Positions 18,555 through 28,727 of a stretch of 64,000 bases of DNA are shown here, piece by piece. Both the position numbers and the translations under genes were made by a program. Position 1 is the first letter of the stretch; the number at the start of each line of letters is the position of its first letter. Source of the DNA: Peptostreptococcus porci (GTDB taxonomy: Bacteria > Bacillota > Clostridia > Peptostreptococcales > Peptostreptococcaceae). The stretch lies in assembly GCF_009695815.1 (NCBI RefSeq), contig NZ_VUNE01000001.1, positions 806,001 to 870,000 of the forward strand, read 5' to 3'. The notes beneath the pieces are model-generated. The model made no database searches and was not told the origin of the DNA. It saw only the letters and a list, made by a program, of their open reading frames with translations.

Positions 18555-18896
18555 ATGAAGTTTGGTACTAGATTAAGGGAACTTAGAAGAAGATACGATT
18601 ATACACATGACGACTTAGCAGAATTGTTCAATAAAAAATTTCATACATCTTTTAATAAATCTACCTTATCTCAGTATGAAAATGGCAAAAGAATTCCTGA
18701 TGTAGCATTATTGAGTTATTGGACTGATTTTTTTGATGTATCTACGGATTATCTTTTAGGTAGAACAGACATTGAAAAAAGCAATATGGAAGTAATAGCT
18801 GTACATCAGACAAAAGGAAACAACAAAAGTATTGAAGATATCGAGGAGTTAAAGAATTTAATTAGAGAGTTAATCAACGAAGAAAAAAACAAGTAA
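18555..18896 (+). CDS. XRE family transcriptional regulator
   Basis: 113 aa. Residues about 4-72 form an HTH_3 domain (FGTRLRELRRRYDYTHDDLAELF, STLSQYENGKRIPD, FFDVSTDYLLGR). The C-terminal 40 residues are charged and helical with no recognisable sensor. GAAGGAAGTG precedes the ATG. A lipoprotein gene starts about 100 bases downstream in the same direction. Target and signal are unknown. Confidence 0.88.
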   Translation: MKFGTRLRELRRRYDYTHDDLAELFNKKFHTSFNKSTLSQYENGKRIPDVALLSYWTDFFDVSTDYLLGRTDIEKSNMEVIAVHQTKGNNKSIEDIEELKNLIRELINEEKNK

Positions 18897-18992
18897 TAGA
18901 TACTTAATGATTGTTTTGTGGAAACAATTTGTCAAATGATGTATAATAGCTTTAAGGAAATATTTATCAATAATTTGTTAGAGGAGTTATAT

Positions 18993-19571
18993 ATGAAAAA
19001 AATAAATAAAAAGTCGTTTTTTCTTTTGCTATCCATAATTCTTATATCGGGATATTTGACGGGGTGTGCTGAAGAGGTTTATCAAGATCAAAGAATGAAT
19101 ACAGGATCTAATAAAGAAAATGAGATTGAGTATTCTATCTATAACAATGGTTTACTTAATTCAGGATATAACTGGTACTCTGAATTCTTGGGTGATTTTT
19201 TGATAGCTATTAAAGATAATAACTACAAAGTGAGTGAAAAAGTAGTATCAAATCAGATAGATAAAATTGAAATAAAGATTGAAGAGATAAAAAATATCAA
19301 GGTGAGCAAGGTTATAGAGCAGATGGAATTCAACAAGGATGAACTTTCAAAAAAGGATAAAAATGACAAGGCTTATTTTGAAAGAGTAAAGAATAACGAG
19401 AAAAATATTGAGAGCAATATGCAAAATATGGTCGAAATCTTATCAAATATCAAAACTGGCTTGGAATTGGGAAAAGATGGACAGTATGATGAAAATGATT
19501 TGATGCAGATTAAAGAAATTCAGAAAAAAACAATAGAAATATTCGACAATGAAATAATAATGCAATCTTAA
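18993..19571 (+). CDS. Predicted lipoprotein of unknown function
   Basis: The start is ATG 18993 after GAGGAG (the frame is open further upstream). The first 25 residues are a lipoprotein signal: MKKINKKS, a hydrophobic core, then lipobox LTGC. The mature part (about 170 aa) is Lys/Glu/Asn-rich, mostly helical, probably coiled coil (IKIEEIKNIKVSKVIEQMEF). No known domain is recognised. It should be anchored on the outer face of the membrane. Confidence 0.75.
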   Translation: MKKINKKSFFLLLSIILISGYLTGCAEEVYQDQRMNTGSNKENEIEYSIYNNGLLNSGYNWYSEFLGDFLIAIKDNNYKVSEKVVSNQIDKIEIKIEEIKNIKVSKVIEQMEFNKDELSKKDKNDKAYFERVKNNEKNIESNMQNMVEILSNIKTGLELGKDGQYDENDLMQIKEIQKKTIEIFDNEIIMQS

Positions 19572-19664
19572 ATAAAATTGCAATCTTAAAGTTGTTGAAA
19601 ATACTTTATTTTTTCTTAAATATGCTATAAAATATTACTAGAATAAAAAGAATGGAGGTTTCCT

Positions 19665-21329
19665 ATGTCGTTTGAAAGAGAAAATTCAAATTTTATTAGA
19701 AATATAGTGATAGACGATTTAGAAAATAAGAAACATGATAGTATAATAACTAGATTTCCGCCAGAGCCAAATGGATATCTACATATTGGTCACGCAAAGA
19801 GTATATGTCTAAATTTTGGTCTTGCAAGGGAGTTTGATGGAAGAGTGAATTTGAGATTTGATGATACAAACCCAGTTAAAGAGGACGTTGAATATGTTGA
19901 ATCGATAAAAAATGATGTGGAATGGTTGGGCTTTGGTTGGGATGAACTACATTTTGCATCTAACTATTTTGAAGAAATGCATGATAGGGCAGTTCTTTTG
20001 ATAAAGAAGGGTTTGGCATATGTTGATGATTTGAGTGCTGATGAAATCAGAGAGTATAGAGGAACTTTAAAAGAACCTGGTAAAGAAAGTCCATATAGAA
20101 ATAGAACGATAGAAGAAAACTTAGATTTATTCAAGAGAATGAGAGCTGGTGAATTTAAGGATGGAGAGAAGGTTCTTAGAGCGAAAATTGATATGGCATC
20201 TCCAAATATAAACCTAAGAGATCCTGTTATATATAGAATTTCCCATTCTTCTCATCATAATACTGGTGATAAGTGGTGTATTTATCCTATGTACGCATTT
20301 GCTCACCCACTTGAAGATGCAATTGAAAAGATTACACACTCTATTTGTACACTTGAATTTGAAGATCAAAGACCGTTTTATGATTGGACTGTTAGAGAAT
20401 GTGAAATGGAAGCAATTCCAAGACAGATAGAATTTGCAAGATTGAACATGACGAATACCGTTATGTCTAAAAGAAAATTAAAGCAGCTTGTAGATGAAGG
20501 AATAACTGACGGATGGGATGATCCTCGAATGCCTACTATTTCAGGCTTGAGAAGACGTGGATATACTCCTGAATCGATAAGAAACTTCTGTTCTGAAATC
20601 GGAATTTCAAAGGCTGACTCTACTGTAGACAGTCAGATGCTTGATTATTTCTTGAGAGAAGATCTTCAGATGAAGGCTCCTTTGGCAATGGCTATAATCA
20701 ATCCATTAAAGCTGGTTATCACAAATTATCCTGAGGGTGAATCTGAGCTTATAGAAATAGAAAACAACGCCAAAAATGAAGAAATGGGTAAAAGATTTGT
20801 TTCTTTTTCTAGAGAATTGTATGTTGAGAGAGATGACTTTATGGAAGTTCCAGTAAAAAAATATTTTAGACTTTTCCCTGGAAATGAAGTTAGACTAAAG
20901 GGTGGATATTATGTCAAATGTAACGATGTAATAAAAGACGAAAATGGAGAAGTTATCGAGATTCATTGTACTTATGACCCAGCTACGAAGAGTGGTTCAG
21001 GATTTGAAGGTAGAAAAGTCAAAGCTACGATCCATTGGGTAGACGCAAACAACTGCAAGCCTGCAGAATTTAGATTATATGAGCCATTAATTTTAGATGA
21101 TGAACCAGAAAATGAAGGCAAGCACTTCTTAGAACAGATAAATAGCAATTCATTGATTGTAAAGACCGGATTTGTAGAAACTTCAGCAACTGAGAATGCA
21201 AAGAAAAACGACAAATTCCAGTTTATCAGAAATGGATTCTACTGTGTTGATTCAAAATATACTACAGAGGACAATTTAGTATTCAATAGAATAGTGCCTT
21301 TGAAGAGTTCGTTTAAACCAAATAAATAA
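19665..21329 (+). CDS. glnS: Glutaminyl-tRNA synthetase
   Basis: A class I synthetase charging tRNA-Gln. At 554 aa it has normal length. The HIGH motif is [15 protein letters not shown] (about residues 27-41) and the KMSKS-like motif is VMSKRKL (about residue 266). The C-terminal half is the paired beta-barrel anticodon-binding domain. The presence of GlnRS means this organism can make Gln-tRNA directly rather than only by the GatCAB transamidation route. GGAGG precedes the ATG. Confidence 0.97.
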   Translation: MSFERENSNFIRNIVIDDLENKKHDSIITRFPPEPNGYLHIGHAKSICLNFGLAREFDGRVNLRFDDTNPVKEDVEYVESIKNDVEWLGFGWDELHFASNYFEEMHDRAVLLIKKGLAYVDDLSADEIREYRGTLKEPGKESPYRNRTIEENLDLFKRMRAGEFKDGEKVLRAKIDMASPNINLRDPVIYRISHSSHHNTGDKWCIYPMYAFAHPLEDAIEKITHSICTLEFEDQRPFYDWTVRECEMEAIPRQIEFARLNMTNTVMSKRKLKQLVDEGITDGWDDPRMPTISGLRRRGYTPESIRNFCSEIGISKADSTVDSQMLDYFLREDLQMKAPLAMAIINPLKLVITNYPEGESELIEIENNAKNEEMGKRFVSFSRELYVERDDFMEVPVKKYFRLFPGNEVRLKGGYYVKCNDVIKDENGEVIEIHCTYDPATKSGSGFEGRKVKATIHWVDANNCKPAEFRLYEPLILDDEPENEGKHFLEQINSNSLIVKTGFVETSATENAKKNDKFQFIRNGFYCVDSKYTTEDNLVFNRIVPLKSSFKPNK

Positions 21330-21349
21330 ATATAAGTTAAATACATAAT

Positions 21350-21379
21350 AATAACTAAGTAAATAATAATAACTAAGTA
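21350..21379. repeat. Short tandem repeat after glnS
   Basis: Two adjacent copies of AATAATAACTAAGTA(AAT) directly downstream of the glnS stop. Confidence 0.65.
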
Positions 21380-21412
21380 CAGACAATGAAAAACGTATAA
21401 ACAATAAGTAAT

Positions 21413-21450
21413 AAAAGGTATGTAGGAAAAAATTCTTACATACCTTTTTT
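21413..21450. terminator. Terminator between glnS and typA
   Basis: AAAAGGTATGTA pairs with TACATACCTTTT, followed by T residues; it faces the glnS transcript. Confidence 0.88.
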
Positions 21451-21542
21451 GACTAATTATTTTGCCAGATTGTTCCGTATCAATTATTCTGTAATATATA
21501 TTGTATAGATATATTGTATTAAGAACTGTTGTACTTTATTCT

Positions 21543-21618
21543 ATAATGCTATTAGATATAAATCTAATGTATTCTATTCTACAACCTTATTAGATATAGA
21601 TCTATTGTATTTTATTCT
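21543..21618. repeat. 38-bp tandem duplication covering the 3' end of typA
   Basis: Two adjacent 38-base units (21543-21580 and 21581-21618) agree at 31 positions, and a partial third follows. The unit nearer the gene codes the last TypA residues; the next contains the TAG stop (21574-21576). Confidence 0.8.
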
Positions 21619-23412
21619 ATCATTTTCGTTCAATATTTTTTTTCTAAGTCTTATTGAATCAGGTGTAACTTCAACCAATTCATCATCTTCAATAAATTCC
21701 AAAGACTCTTCAAGGGTAAATATTCTAGGTGGAGAAAGCTTAATAGCGTCATCTGAGCCAGAAGCTCTAACGTTACTCATTTTTTTGTTCTTTGTTGGAT
21801 TTACCACCATATCTTCTTTTCTCGAGTTCATACCGATAATCATACCCTCGTACACATCAACACCTGGATCTACAAATAAAACTCCACGTGATGAAAGTGC
21901 ATTCAGTGCATATCCCATCGTTTTTCCATTTGCCTGTGATATCAATACTCCGTTTAATCTAGAAGGTATTTCGCCCTTATATTCCTCATATCTTTCAAAT
22001 GATGTAAGAAGAGTACCTTCACCTCTAGTTGAGTTTATAAAGTCACTTCTGTATCCAAGCAAGCCTCTAGTAGGCACTAGATACTGAATTTTTACATAGC
22101 CCTCTATAAGATCCATAGATTCCATCATACCTTTTCTAATATTTAAGTCGTTGATAATAGTACCAGAATACTCCTCAGGGCAGCTTACTGTTACTCTTTC
22201 GATTGGTTCGATAGTATTTCCATTTTCATCCTTCTTAAACAATACCTGTGGCTTTGATACTCCAAGCTCATAGCCCTCTCTTCTCATATTTTCGATAAGA
22301 ATTGATAGATGTAGCTCTCCACGTCCACTAACTCTGTATCCATCTGTCGTATCCAAAGGCTCTACTTTCAAACCGACATTGACTTCAAGTTCTTTTTCCA
22401 ACCTATCCTTGATATGTCTTGTAGTTACAAATTTTCCACTTCTACCAACGAATGGAGAATCATTTACCATAAAGTTCATTGATAGAGTAGGCTCTTCAAT
22501 TAATATTTTACCCATTGGCAGATTAGAATCTGAGTCACAAATTGTTTCTCCAATTGAAATATCAGGAATACCAGCAATAACGACCATCTCGCCACTTGAT
22601 GCTTCCTTTGTTTCAACAGTTTTTAAGCCTTCATAAACCTGAAGCTTTGAGATTTTTCCTTTTCTAGGCTCTTCACCCTCAGAACAAATATTTATTTGCT
22701 CAGAAGAATCAAGCCTACCTTTGAAAACTCTACCTATACCAAGTCTACCGATATAATCATCATATGCCAATGCTGAAATCTGTACCTGAAGTGGTTCTTC
22801 GTCATAATCTGGATATGCTTCAACATGGTTTGTTATTGTTTCGAAAAGCGGTGATAAGTCAGTGCTTTCATCCTCCATTTCTAATTTTGCAATTCCTTGC
22901 TTTGCAATACCATAGACAATAGGGAAGTCGCATTGCTCATCAGTCGCATTAAGCTCAACAAATAAATCGAAAACCTCATTAACGACTTCTTCGGCTCTCT
23001 GGTCATTTTTGTCGATTTTGTTTATAAATAGTATCGGTCTAAGACCTTGTTCTAATGATTTTTGAAGCACGAATCTCGTTTGAGGCATTGGTCCTTCAGT
23101 TGCATCAACCAGTAGAATAACTGTATCAACTGTTTTCAAAACTCTCTCAACCTCAGAGGAGAAGTCACTATGTCCTGGAGTATCTACTATGTTGATTTTA
23201 TAATCACCATGTCTAATAGAACAGTTCTTTGAATAAATAGTAATCCCTCTTTCCTGTTCCAAATCATTACTGTCCATAACACAGTCTTTTACAACTTCAT
23301 TTTCTCTAAAAACTCCACTCTGATTTAGAAATGCATCTACAAGTGTAGATTTCCCAGCATCAACGTGGGCAATTACTGCTATATTAATAATTTTATTGTG
23401 TGTACTTGTCAC
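21574..23412 (-). CDS. typA: Translational GTPase TypA/BipA
   Basis: A ribosome-associated GTPase involved in stress and low-temperature adaptation and in 50S assembly. At 612 aa it is full length. G1 is AHVDAGKST, the switch I region [12 protein letters not shown]3 DTPGHSDF, G4 NKID, then the BipA C-terminal domain ending in the LRKKIL region. The last ten or so residues ([10 protein letters not shown]) are coded by a 38-base tandem duplication and are not expected to be conserved. It is transcribed alone, convergent with glnS. Confidence 0.96.
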   Translation of the reverse strand: MTSTHNKIINIAVIAHVDAGKSTLVDAFLNQSGVFRENEVVKDCVMDSNDLEQERGITIYSKNCSIRHGDYKINIVDTPGHSDFSSEVERVLKTVDTVILLVDATEGPMPQTRFVLQKSLEQGLRPILFINKIDKNDQRAEEVVNEVFDLFVELNATDEQCDFPIVYGIAKQGIAKLEMEDESTDLSPLFETITNHVEAYPDYDEEPLQVQISALAYDDYIGRLGIGRVFKGRLDSSEQINICSEGEEPRKGKISKLQVYEGLKTVETKEASSGEMVVIAGIPDISIGETICDSDSNLPMGKILIEEPTLSMNFMVNDSPFVGRSGKFVTTRHIKDRLEKELEVNVGLKVEPLDTTDGYRVSGRGELHLSILIENMRREGYELGVSKPQVLFKKDENGNTIEPIERVTVSCPEEYSGTIINDLNIRKGMMESMDLIEGYVKIQYLVPTRGLLGYRSDFINSTRGEGTLLTSFERYEEYKGEIPSRLNGVLISQANGKTMGYALNALSSRGVLFVDPGVDVYEGMIIGMNSRKEDMVVNPTKNKKMSNVRASGSDDAIKLSPPRIFTLEESLEFIEDDELVEVTPDSIRLRKKILNENDRIKYNRSISNKVVE

Positions 23413-23530
23413 TTAAAACGCTCCTTAATTCTTTCATTTTTTTATTAGTAATTTTTTACAGAAATAGTATCTCAAAACTAAGTCGAGAATAAATACTATT
23501 CTGTATATAGATATAACTTAATAAGTATAA

Positions 23531-23559
23531 CAAAAAAAAAGCTATATGTATAGCTTTTT
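23531..23559 (-). terminator. Terminator of the small membrane protein gene
   Basis: AAAAAGCTATA pairs with TATAGCTTTTT and is followed on the minus strand by a T run. It overlaps the stop codon of the gene. Confidence 0.8.
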
Positions 23560-23761
23560 ATTTGTTCTTTGGCATGAAATCGTCATCCGAATCATATGAT
23601 TTTACAAGGTATGTCAGCGCCAATCCACAAAACAATCCACCAATAATTACAAACCATGGCATTTTGGGGTTAAATACCAATTTGTATGCCAAGGCTCCTG
23701 ATGAAGTAACTATTGAAAAAAGTGCAATAAACATCATTAGAGTTTTAGTAGCTTTACTCAT
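23558..23761 (-). CDS. Small membrane protein of unknown function
   Basis: 67 aa with two hydrophobic segments (about 8-27 and 35-52) and an acidic, Asp-rich tail (SYDSDDDFMPKNK). GGGAGG lies 5-6 bases before the ATG and a terminator sits at its end, so it is likely expressed. No family is recognised. It lies between typA and copA, on the typA strand. Confidence 0.7.
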   Translation of the reverse strand: MSKATKTLMMFIALFSIVTSSGALAYKLVFNPKMPWFVIIGGLFCGLALTYLVKSYDSDDDFMPKNK

Positions 23762-23944
23762 TTTTTCCTCCCGTATTATTCTATTCTAGGATACCTTTAG
23801 TAAAAAGATAATTTTTATAACTATATTATATTAGATTGTAGCCGATAATTCAAATAAAGATTAATAAGATTAGATTTAGATATTTTTTTAAAAATGGGGT
23901 ATAATTATACATATAATAAATTTCAATTGAGGAGGGGTGTTAAA

Positions 23945-26221
23945 TTGAATAAAAATAATTTCAATAGTGATGGCTTCAAGCAAATTGACTTTGTGGTAAA
24001 GGGAATGAGCTGTGCTGCTTGCTCCAAATCAGCAGAACGTTCATTAAAAAAGGTTGATGGAGTCATTTCGGCAAGTGTAAATATAGCGACTGAAAAAGCT
24101 ATTGTTGAATATGATCCAATACTTGTAGGTATAGATGATTTGGAAAATGCTGTAAAAAAGGTTGGATTTACAATTGAAATGGAAAAGAGTTATGATGAGG
24201 AAACCGAAAACGGTATATCATTCAATAGATTTTTGCTGGCGATAATCTTCGCCTCGTTACTTTTGTTGATTTCAATGGGACCGATGGTTGGTTTTAAACT
24301 ACCACAAATAATCAGTGACAGGGAAAATCCATTTAACCATGCTTTGTTACAATTGGCGTTGGTCATACCAGTTATGATTGCTGGAAATAAGTTTTATACA
24401 AAGGGGTTTACGTCATTATTCAACGCCAGCCCAAATATGGATTCACTTGTAGCGGTTTCCACAACGGCTGCATTTGTATTCAGTGCATTTAATACATATC
24501 GATTGGGTTTCGACCATGATTTTCATCACAGTATGATGCAGAGTCATAATCATCTACCACTATATTACGAAAGTGTCGCAGTGATTATTGCACTGATAAT
24601 GCTTGGAAAATATTTGGAAACGAGAAGCAAGGCAAAAACTTCTGATGCTATCAAATCTCTGATGAGTCTACAGGCAAAAACTGCAATAATAGAGATTGAT
24701 GGAGTCGAGAAGGAAATAGCTGTGGAGAATGTAAATATCGGCGACATAGTTATAGTGAAGCCAGGACAAAAGATTCCCGTTGATGGCATTGTAATTGAGG
24801 GTAACTCGTCAGTTGACGAATCAATGTTGACAGGGGAAAGTATTCCGGTAGAAAAGAACATTGGTAATAGAGTGACTGGAGCTAGCATAAATAAAAATGG
24901 ATATATCAAATTTAAGGCAGAAAAAATTGGTAAAGATACTGTACTAGCACAAATCATAAGGCTAGTTGAAGATGCACAGAATAAAAAAGCTCCAATTGCG
25001 AATCTGGCTGATAGAGTTTCTGGTGTATTCGTACCAGTCGTCATGGCAATAGCATTTGTATCAGGCTTGGGTTGGTACTTTATTGGAAAGTCAACATTTG
25101 AATTTGCACTTACAATTTTCGTTTCTGTACTTGTCATTGCTTGTCCATGTGCACTTGGACTTGCCACACCGACTGCAATTCTCGTGGGAACAGGTATGGG
25201 AGCGAGCAATGGAATACTTATCAAGGGAGGAGATTCTCTTGAATTGGCACACAAGATTACACTTGTGGCATTTGACAAAACTGGAACCTTGACAGAGGGC
25301 AAGCCCAGAGTAACAGATATAAAGCTAATAGAGAAGGATATTTCAATGGAAGAGCTATTAACTCTTGTGGCATCATCAGAGAAAAAATCAGGGCATCCAC
25401 TTGCAGATTCTATTGTGGAATTTGCCGAAGAAAAAAACGTCGATTTGGTAGATGTAAGCGTATTTGAAAATATAATAGGTAGAGGAATCTATTCTGAAAT
25501 AGACAACATGAAAATTTCAATAGGTAATAGAAAGCTGATGGATGAATTTGATATTGAAATTTCAGATGAAATATCTAATCTGGCAGAAAGACAAAGTTCG
25601 CTTGGAAAAACAGTAATGTTTGTTGCAATCGATAAAAAACTACGTGCACTGATTGAGGTCGAGGATGTAATCAAAGAAAGTTCAAAAAAAACTATCGAAA
25701 AATTGCATGGCATGGGAGTTAAGGTTGCCATGATTACAGGAGATAACAAGAAAACAGCCGACAATATAGCGATGGAGCTTGGCATTGACCTTGTCAAATC
25801 AGAGGTTCTTCCTCATGAAAAGTCGGATGCAGTTAAATCCTTCCAATTTGAAAACGAATTTGTTGCCATGGTTGGAGATGGAATCAATGATGCCCCAGCG
25901 TTGGCTCAAGCAGATTTGGGTATTGCGATTGGAAATGGTACTGATGTGGCTATTGAATCAGCAGACATTGTATTGATGAGAAATGACCTTATGAATGTTG
26001 CCAATTCAATAAAGTTGAGTAAGGAAACTATTAGAAATATTAAACAGAATCTATTCTGGGCATTCGGATACAATATCATAGGTATACCTTTTGCAGCAGG
26101 AATAATTCATATTTTTGGTGGTCCTCTTCTTAATCCGATGATAGCAGCCGCTGCTATGAGTTTTTCATCTGTTAGTGTTGTTACAAATGCTCTTAGATTA
26201 AAATATTTTAAGATATATTAA
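23945..26221 (+). CDS. copA: Copper-exporting P1B-type ATPase
   Basis: TTG at 23945 is the start: GGAGGGG lies 7 bases upstream, while an in-frame ATG at 23894 has no ribosome site. The protein (about 759 aa) has one N-terminal HMA domain with metal-binding GMSCAACS. A His-rich outer loop ([16 protein letters not shown]) follows, then the actuator TGES, the CPC channel motif [11 protein letters not shown], the phosphorylation site DKTGTLTEG, the P1B motif SGHPLA and hinge GDGINDAP. The last helices carry GYNIIGIP and MSFSSVSVV, typical of Cu(I) pumps. No csoR or copZ gene is adjacent. Confidence 0.95.
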   Translation: MNKNNFNSDGFKQIDFVVKGMSCAACSKSAERSLKKVDGVISASVNIATEKAIVEYDPILVGIDDLENAVKKVGFTIEMEKSYDEETENGISFNRFLLAIIFASLLLLISMGPMVGFKLPQIISDRENPFNHALLQLALVIPVMIAGNKFYTKGFTSLFNASPNMDSLVAVSTTAAFVFSAFNTYRLGFDHDFHHSMMQSHNHLPLYYESVAVIIALIMLGKYLETRSKAKTSDAIKSLMSLQAKTAIIEIDGVEKEIAVENVNIGDIVIVKPGQKIPVDGIVIEGNSSVDESMLTGESIPVEKNIGNRVTGASINKNGYIKFKAEKIGKDTVLAQIIRLVEDAQNKKAPIANLADRVSGVFVPVVMAIAFVSGLGWYFIGKSTFEFALTIFVSVLVIACPCALGLATPTAILVGTGMGASNGILIKGGDSLELAHKITLVAFDKTGTLTEGKPRVTDIKLIEKDISMEELLTLVASSEKKSGHPLADSIVEFAEEKNVDLVDVSVFENIIGRGIYSEIDNMKISIGNRKLMDEFDIEISDEISNLAERQSSLGKTVMFVAIDKKLRALIEVEDVIKESSKKTIEKLHGMGVKVAMITGDNKKTADNIAMELGIDLVKSEVLPHEKSDAVKSFQFENEFVAMVGDGINDAPALAQADLGIAIGNGTDVAIESADIVLMRNDLMNVANSIKLSKETIRNIKQNLFWAFGYNIIGIPFAAGIIHIFGGPLLNPMIAAAAMSFSSVSVVTNALRLKYFKIY

Positions 26222-26222
26222 G

Positions 26223-26271
26223 ACACATGCATAATAAAAACATATGTATAATAAAGACATATGTATATAAG
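26223..26271. repeat. 17-bp tandem repeat after copA
   Basis: Three imperfect copies of ACATATGTATAATAAAG start one base after the copA stop. Confidence 0.75.
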
Positions 26272-26322
26272 ATGATACGATGTATAATATATAGTGCGTA
26301 ATAACGACGTACAACGTGAAAA

Positions 26323-26376
26323 AATACCGACTTTCCAAGCGTTAGAATCTTGTTCTAGCCTTTGGGAGTCGGTATT
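26323..26376. terminator. Bidirectional terminator between copA and the Dabb gene
   Basis: AATACCGACT pairs with AGTCGGTATT. A second inner stem (GCGTTAGAA with TTCTAGC) lies inside it. Confidence 0.85.
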
Positions 26377-26384
26377 ATATTTGA

Positions 26385-26672
26385 TTAAATGTCGATTACG
26401 GATTTGGCGATTAATCCAAGCCCTTTAAACCTTTCAAGGAATAACTTGTGTTCATCATGGTTGATATACACTGGTAGAGCAGCCTCAGATACAAGCTCGA
26501 CAAAAAGTATTATGTCCATGTTCGAATCATTATCAAGACAATTCGCTTTAAAGTCGTAATCTACAATTACTCTATGCTCATTTTTTAGCTTTTCATAAAC
26601 CTCTTTCAACAGGCTTCCAGCTTCCTGTACATTTGATTTATCCTCAAACTTAAATAATACGATATGTTTCAT
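26385..26672 (-). CDS. Dabb (stress-responsive A/B barrel) family protein
   Basis: 95 aa, with KHIVLFKFEDKSN at the start and LPVYINHDEHKLFLERF late in the chain, the pattern of Dabb proteins. These are small ferredoxin-like dimers, mostly of unknown function. The ATG at 26672 follows GGAGGAAGTT; an earlier in-frame start at 26684 would overlap that site. Confidence 0.85.
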   Translation of the reverse strand: MKHIVLFKFEDKSNVQEAGSLLKEVYEKLKNEHRVIVDYDFKANCLDNDSNMDIILFVELVSEAALPVYINHDEHKLFLERFKGLGLIAKSVIDI

Positions 26673-26901
26673 AACTTCCTCCAATCAATTTTTATATTAC
26701 AATATAGAACAAATAAGACGATTCACCGTACGAAATCTATCATCATTTCCATTATACAATAATTTAATAAACATAATCAATCATAAAAAGCTTTGTTCGG
26801 CAATTGTAATGCGTTCTGCTCGATGAAAATAAAAAATGTTTGTATTTTTCGTTATATATCATAAAATTATCACAAAAAAAGACAAAAAATTCATCAAAAA
26901 A

Positions 26902-26930
26902 TTGCTAATTCATTAAAAATATGTTATAAT
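26902..26930 (+). promoter_or_regulatory. Promoter of the two-component/NCS2 operon
   Basis: TTGCTA, 17 bases, TATAAT. Transcription would start near 26937. Confidence 0.7.
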
Positions 26931-26937
26931 CAGATTT

Positions 26938-26977
26938 ATATTACAATAAATGTTCGCAAAAATCCGAAGTGTAATAT
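26938..26977 (+). promoter_or_regulatory. Inverted repeat at the start of the leader
   Basis: ATATTACA (26938-26945) and TGTAATAT (26970-26977), perfect arms 24 bases apart, just after the predicted transcription start. It could bind the response regulator or form an RNA stem. Confidence 0.45.
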
Positions 26978-27007
26978 GGACTTTATTATATCGAAAGAAG
27001 GAATATT

Positions 27008-27679
27008 ATGAATCAATACAATATACTTGTAGCTGAAGATGATCTGGATATACAAGAGCTTATGGTAGAATTTCTTAATGCCAATAACTATAACGTAGAT
27101 GCCGTTTCTGATGGTGTCGAATGTATGCATAAATTCAAAGAGAAGGACTATGACCTGATTATATTAGACATAATGATGCCAAATCTTGATGGTTATACTA
27201 CCTGTAAAATGATAAGAAATACATCAAATGTTCCGATAATTTTTCTTACAGCACTGAATGAGGAAAGCAATCAGATGAACGGATTTGATATTGGTGCAGA
27301 TGATTATATCACAAAGCCGTTTTCATTTAATATTTTGATAAAGAGAGTGGAAGCTGTTCTAAGAAGGAGTAGCAATAGCGTATCATCAGAGTTTTTAAGC
27401 TTTGATAATTTAAGGCTAAATCTTAACACATATTCGATCGAGGTTGAAGATAGGGATGTTGAGCTTACCTTGAAGGAATTTAATATTTTGAAAGAGTTGA
27501 TAGAAAAATACCCTCATATCGTAACTAGAGAAAACTTGTTGGATAGTATATGGGGATATGATTTCTATGGAGATACTAGGATAGTCGATGCTCATATCAA
27601 AAATATCAGAAAAAAAATTGGTGTTCCATGTATTAAGACTGTTAAGGGGATAGGGTACACACTGGAGAAAAATGTTTAA
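27008..27679 (+). CDS. OmpR/PhoB-family response regulator
   Basis: 223 aa. The receiver domain (1-115) has acidic pair EDD, phospho-acceptor Asp in DLIILDIMMPNLDGY, Thr in FLTAL and Lys in DYITKPFS. The winged helix domain (125-222) has LTLKEFNILKELIEKYP, RIVDAHIKNIRKKI and VKGIGYTL. GAAAGAAGG precedes the ATG. It overlaps the kinase gene by 8 bases, showing translational coupling. The signal is unknown. Confidence 0.93.
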   Translation: MNQYNILVAEDDLDIQELMVEFLNANNYNVDAVSDGVECMHKFKEKDYDLIILDIMMPNLDGYTTCKMIRNTSNVPIIFLTALNEESNQMNGFDIGADDYITKPFSFNILIKRVEAVLRRSSNSVSSEFLSFDNLRLNLNTYSIEVEDRDVELTLKEFNILKELIEKYPHIVTRENLLDSIWGYDFYGDTRIVDAHIKNIRKKIGVPCIKTVKGIGYTLEKNV

Positions 27680-28709
27680 TAAATTGAAAGAAAATATATC
27701 AGAAAAAAATATAAAAAAATTAAGAACGAAAATTTTTGTTATGACATTTGTACTGGAGATTATATTCGCATTTACGACCGTTGTAGCTATTTATCTGCTT
27801 ATTCCGGCTATTATCGAGTCAAAAAAATTAAGCCAACCAGACCTATTACTGATTTTACAAAATGAAATCAAGTCGGATATATTTCTGTTTCCTGGACTGC
27901 TTGTTATTATTTCATTATTTTCACTTATAGGCTCGTACTTGCTTTCTGGTATCGTAACAGAACCACTGATAAGAATCATTGACTATGACAAATTTCAAAT
28001 GACTAGGAAAAAGGAGTTTATAGGAGCGATATCCCATGATTTAAAGACACCGATTACAGTCATAAGTGGTCAGCTTGAAGGTATGATATACAATGTTGGA
28101 AAATTCAAGGACAGAGATCTGTATCTAAAGAAGTGCTATGATGCTACTCAAGAGATGAAGCAGTTAGTAGATAAAATGATGGAAATCTCCAAAAATGAAA
28201 TACTAAACAAGCGTGAGGCTTCCGAATACATACGGATTGACAAACTGATTGAAAAATCTATAGAAAAGCATAAATTTCTATATGAGAAAAAAAATATGAG
28301 ATTGATAAAAAACATTAGAACATCAAAGAAGATTTTTGCAAATGAGACTGATATAGAAAGTGTTTTAAACAATATCATTGGCAATGCAATTATGTATTCA
28401 CCAGAATACAACACTGTCATAATAACAGCAAACGAGGAAAGACATACTCTTTCTGGATATACTGTTGTTTTAACTGTTGAAAATACTGGAGTTACAGTAT
28501 CAAAAGAGCATCTGGCAAAGATTTTTGATCCACTATACCGAGTGGATTCGTCACGAAATAGAAATAGTGGTGGTAGTGGATTTGGATTGTTTTTTGTCAG
28601 TCAGATTCTAGAAAACTACGGTTTCAAATATGAGATGTTTAGTAGAGAAAACTCTACAGTTTTTAAGATAGAGTTTGAATCTAATAACATAAATTTATGT
28701 ACAAAATAA
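27672..28709 (+). CDS. Sensor histidine kinase
   Basis: 345 aa. Two membrane segments (about 22-46 and 74-96) enclose a short outer loop of about 27 residues, so it may sense within the membrane. HisKA has the H-box GAISHDLKTPI (His about residue 122). HATPase_c follows with the N-box region NNIIGNAIMYSP and G-box SGFGLFFVSQ. No clear HAMP domain is present. The short sensor loop resembles intramembrane-sensing kinases of cell-envelope or peptide stress systems, but no transporter of that type lies here; the next gene is a purine permease. Confidence 0.9.
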   Translation: MFNKLKENISEKNIKKLRTKIFVMTFVLEIIFAFTTVVAIYLLIPAIIESKKLSQPDLLLILQNEIKSDIFLFPGLLVIISLFSLIGSYLLSGIVTEPLIRIIDYDKFQMTRKKEFIGAISHDLKTPITVISGQLEGMIYNVGKFKDRDLYLKKCYDATQEMKQLVDKMMEISKNEILNKREASEYIRIDKLIEKSIEKHKFLYEKKNMRLIKNIRTSKKIFANETDIESVLNNIIGNAIMYSPEYNTVIITANEERHTLSGYTVVLTVENTGVTVSKEHLAKIFDPLYRVDSSRNRNSGGSGFGLFFVSQILENYGFKYEMFSRENSTVFKIEFESNNINLCTK

Positions 28710-28727
28710 TTTTTACGGAGGTTTTAA

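Larger units (their letters stand above)
26673..27007. other. Intergenic region ahead of the two-component operon
   Basis: 335 AT-rich bases. It carries a good promoter at 26902-26930 and an inverted repeat at 26938-26977 in the leader. Nothing else is recognised. Confidence 0.55.

Noticed and set aside
24565-25302. Minus-strand 245-codon open frame
   Set aside because: Antisense to copA, which has full family motifs over the same bases; no ribosome site.
28690-28727. Purine riboswitch before the NCS2 permease
   Set aside because: Only 18 bases separate it from the kinase gene and none of the aptamer sequences is present.
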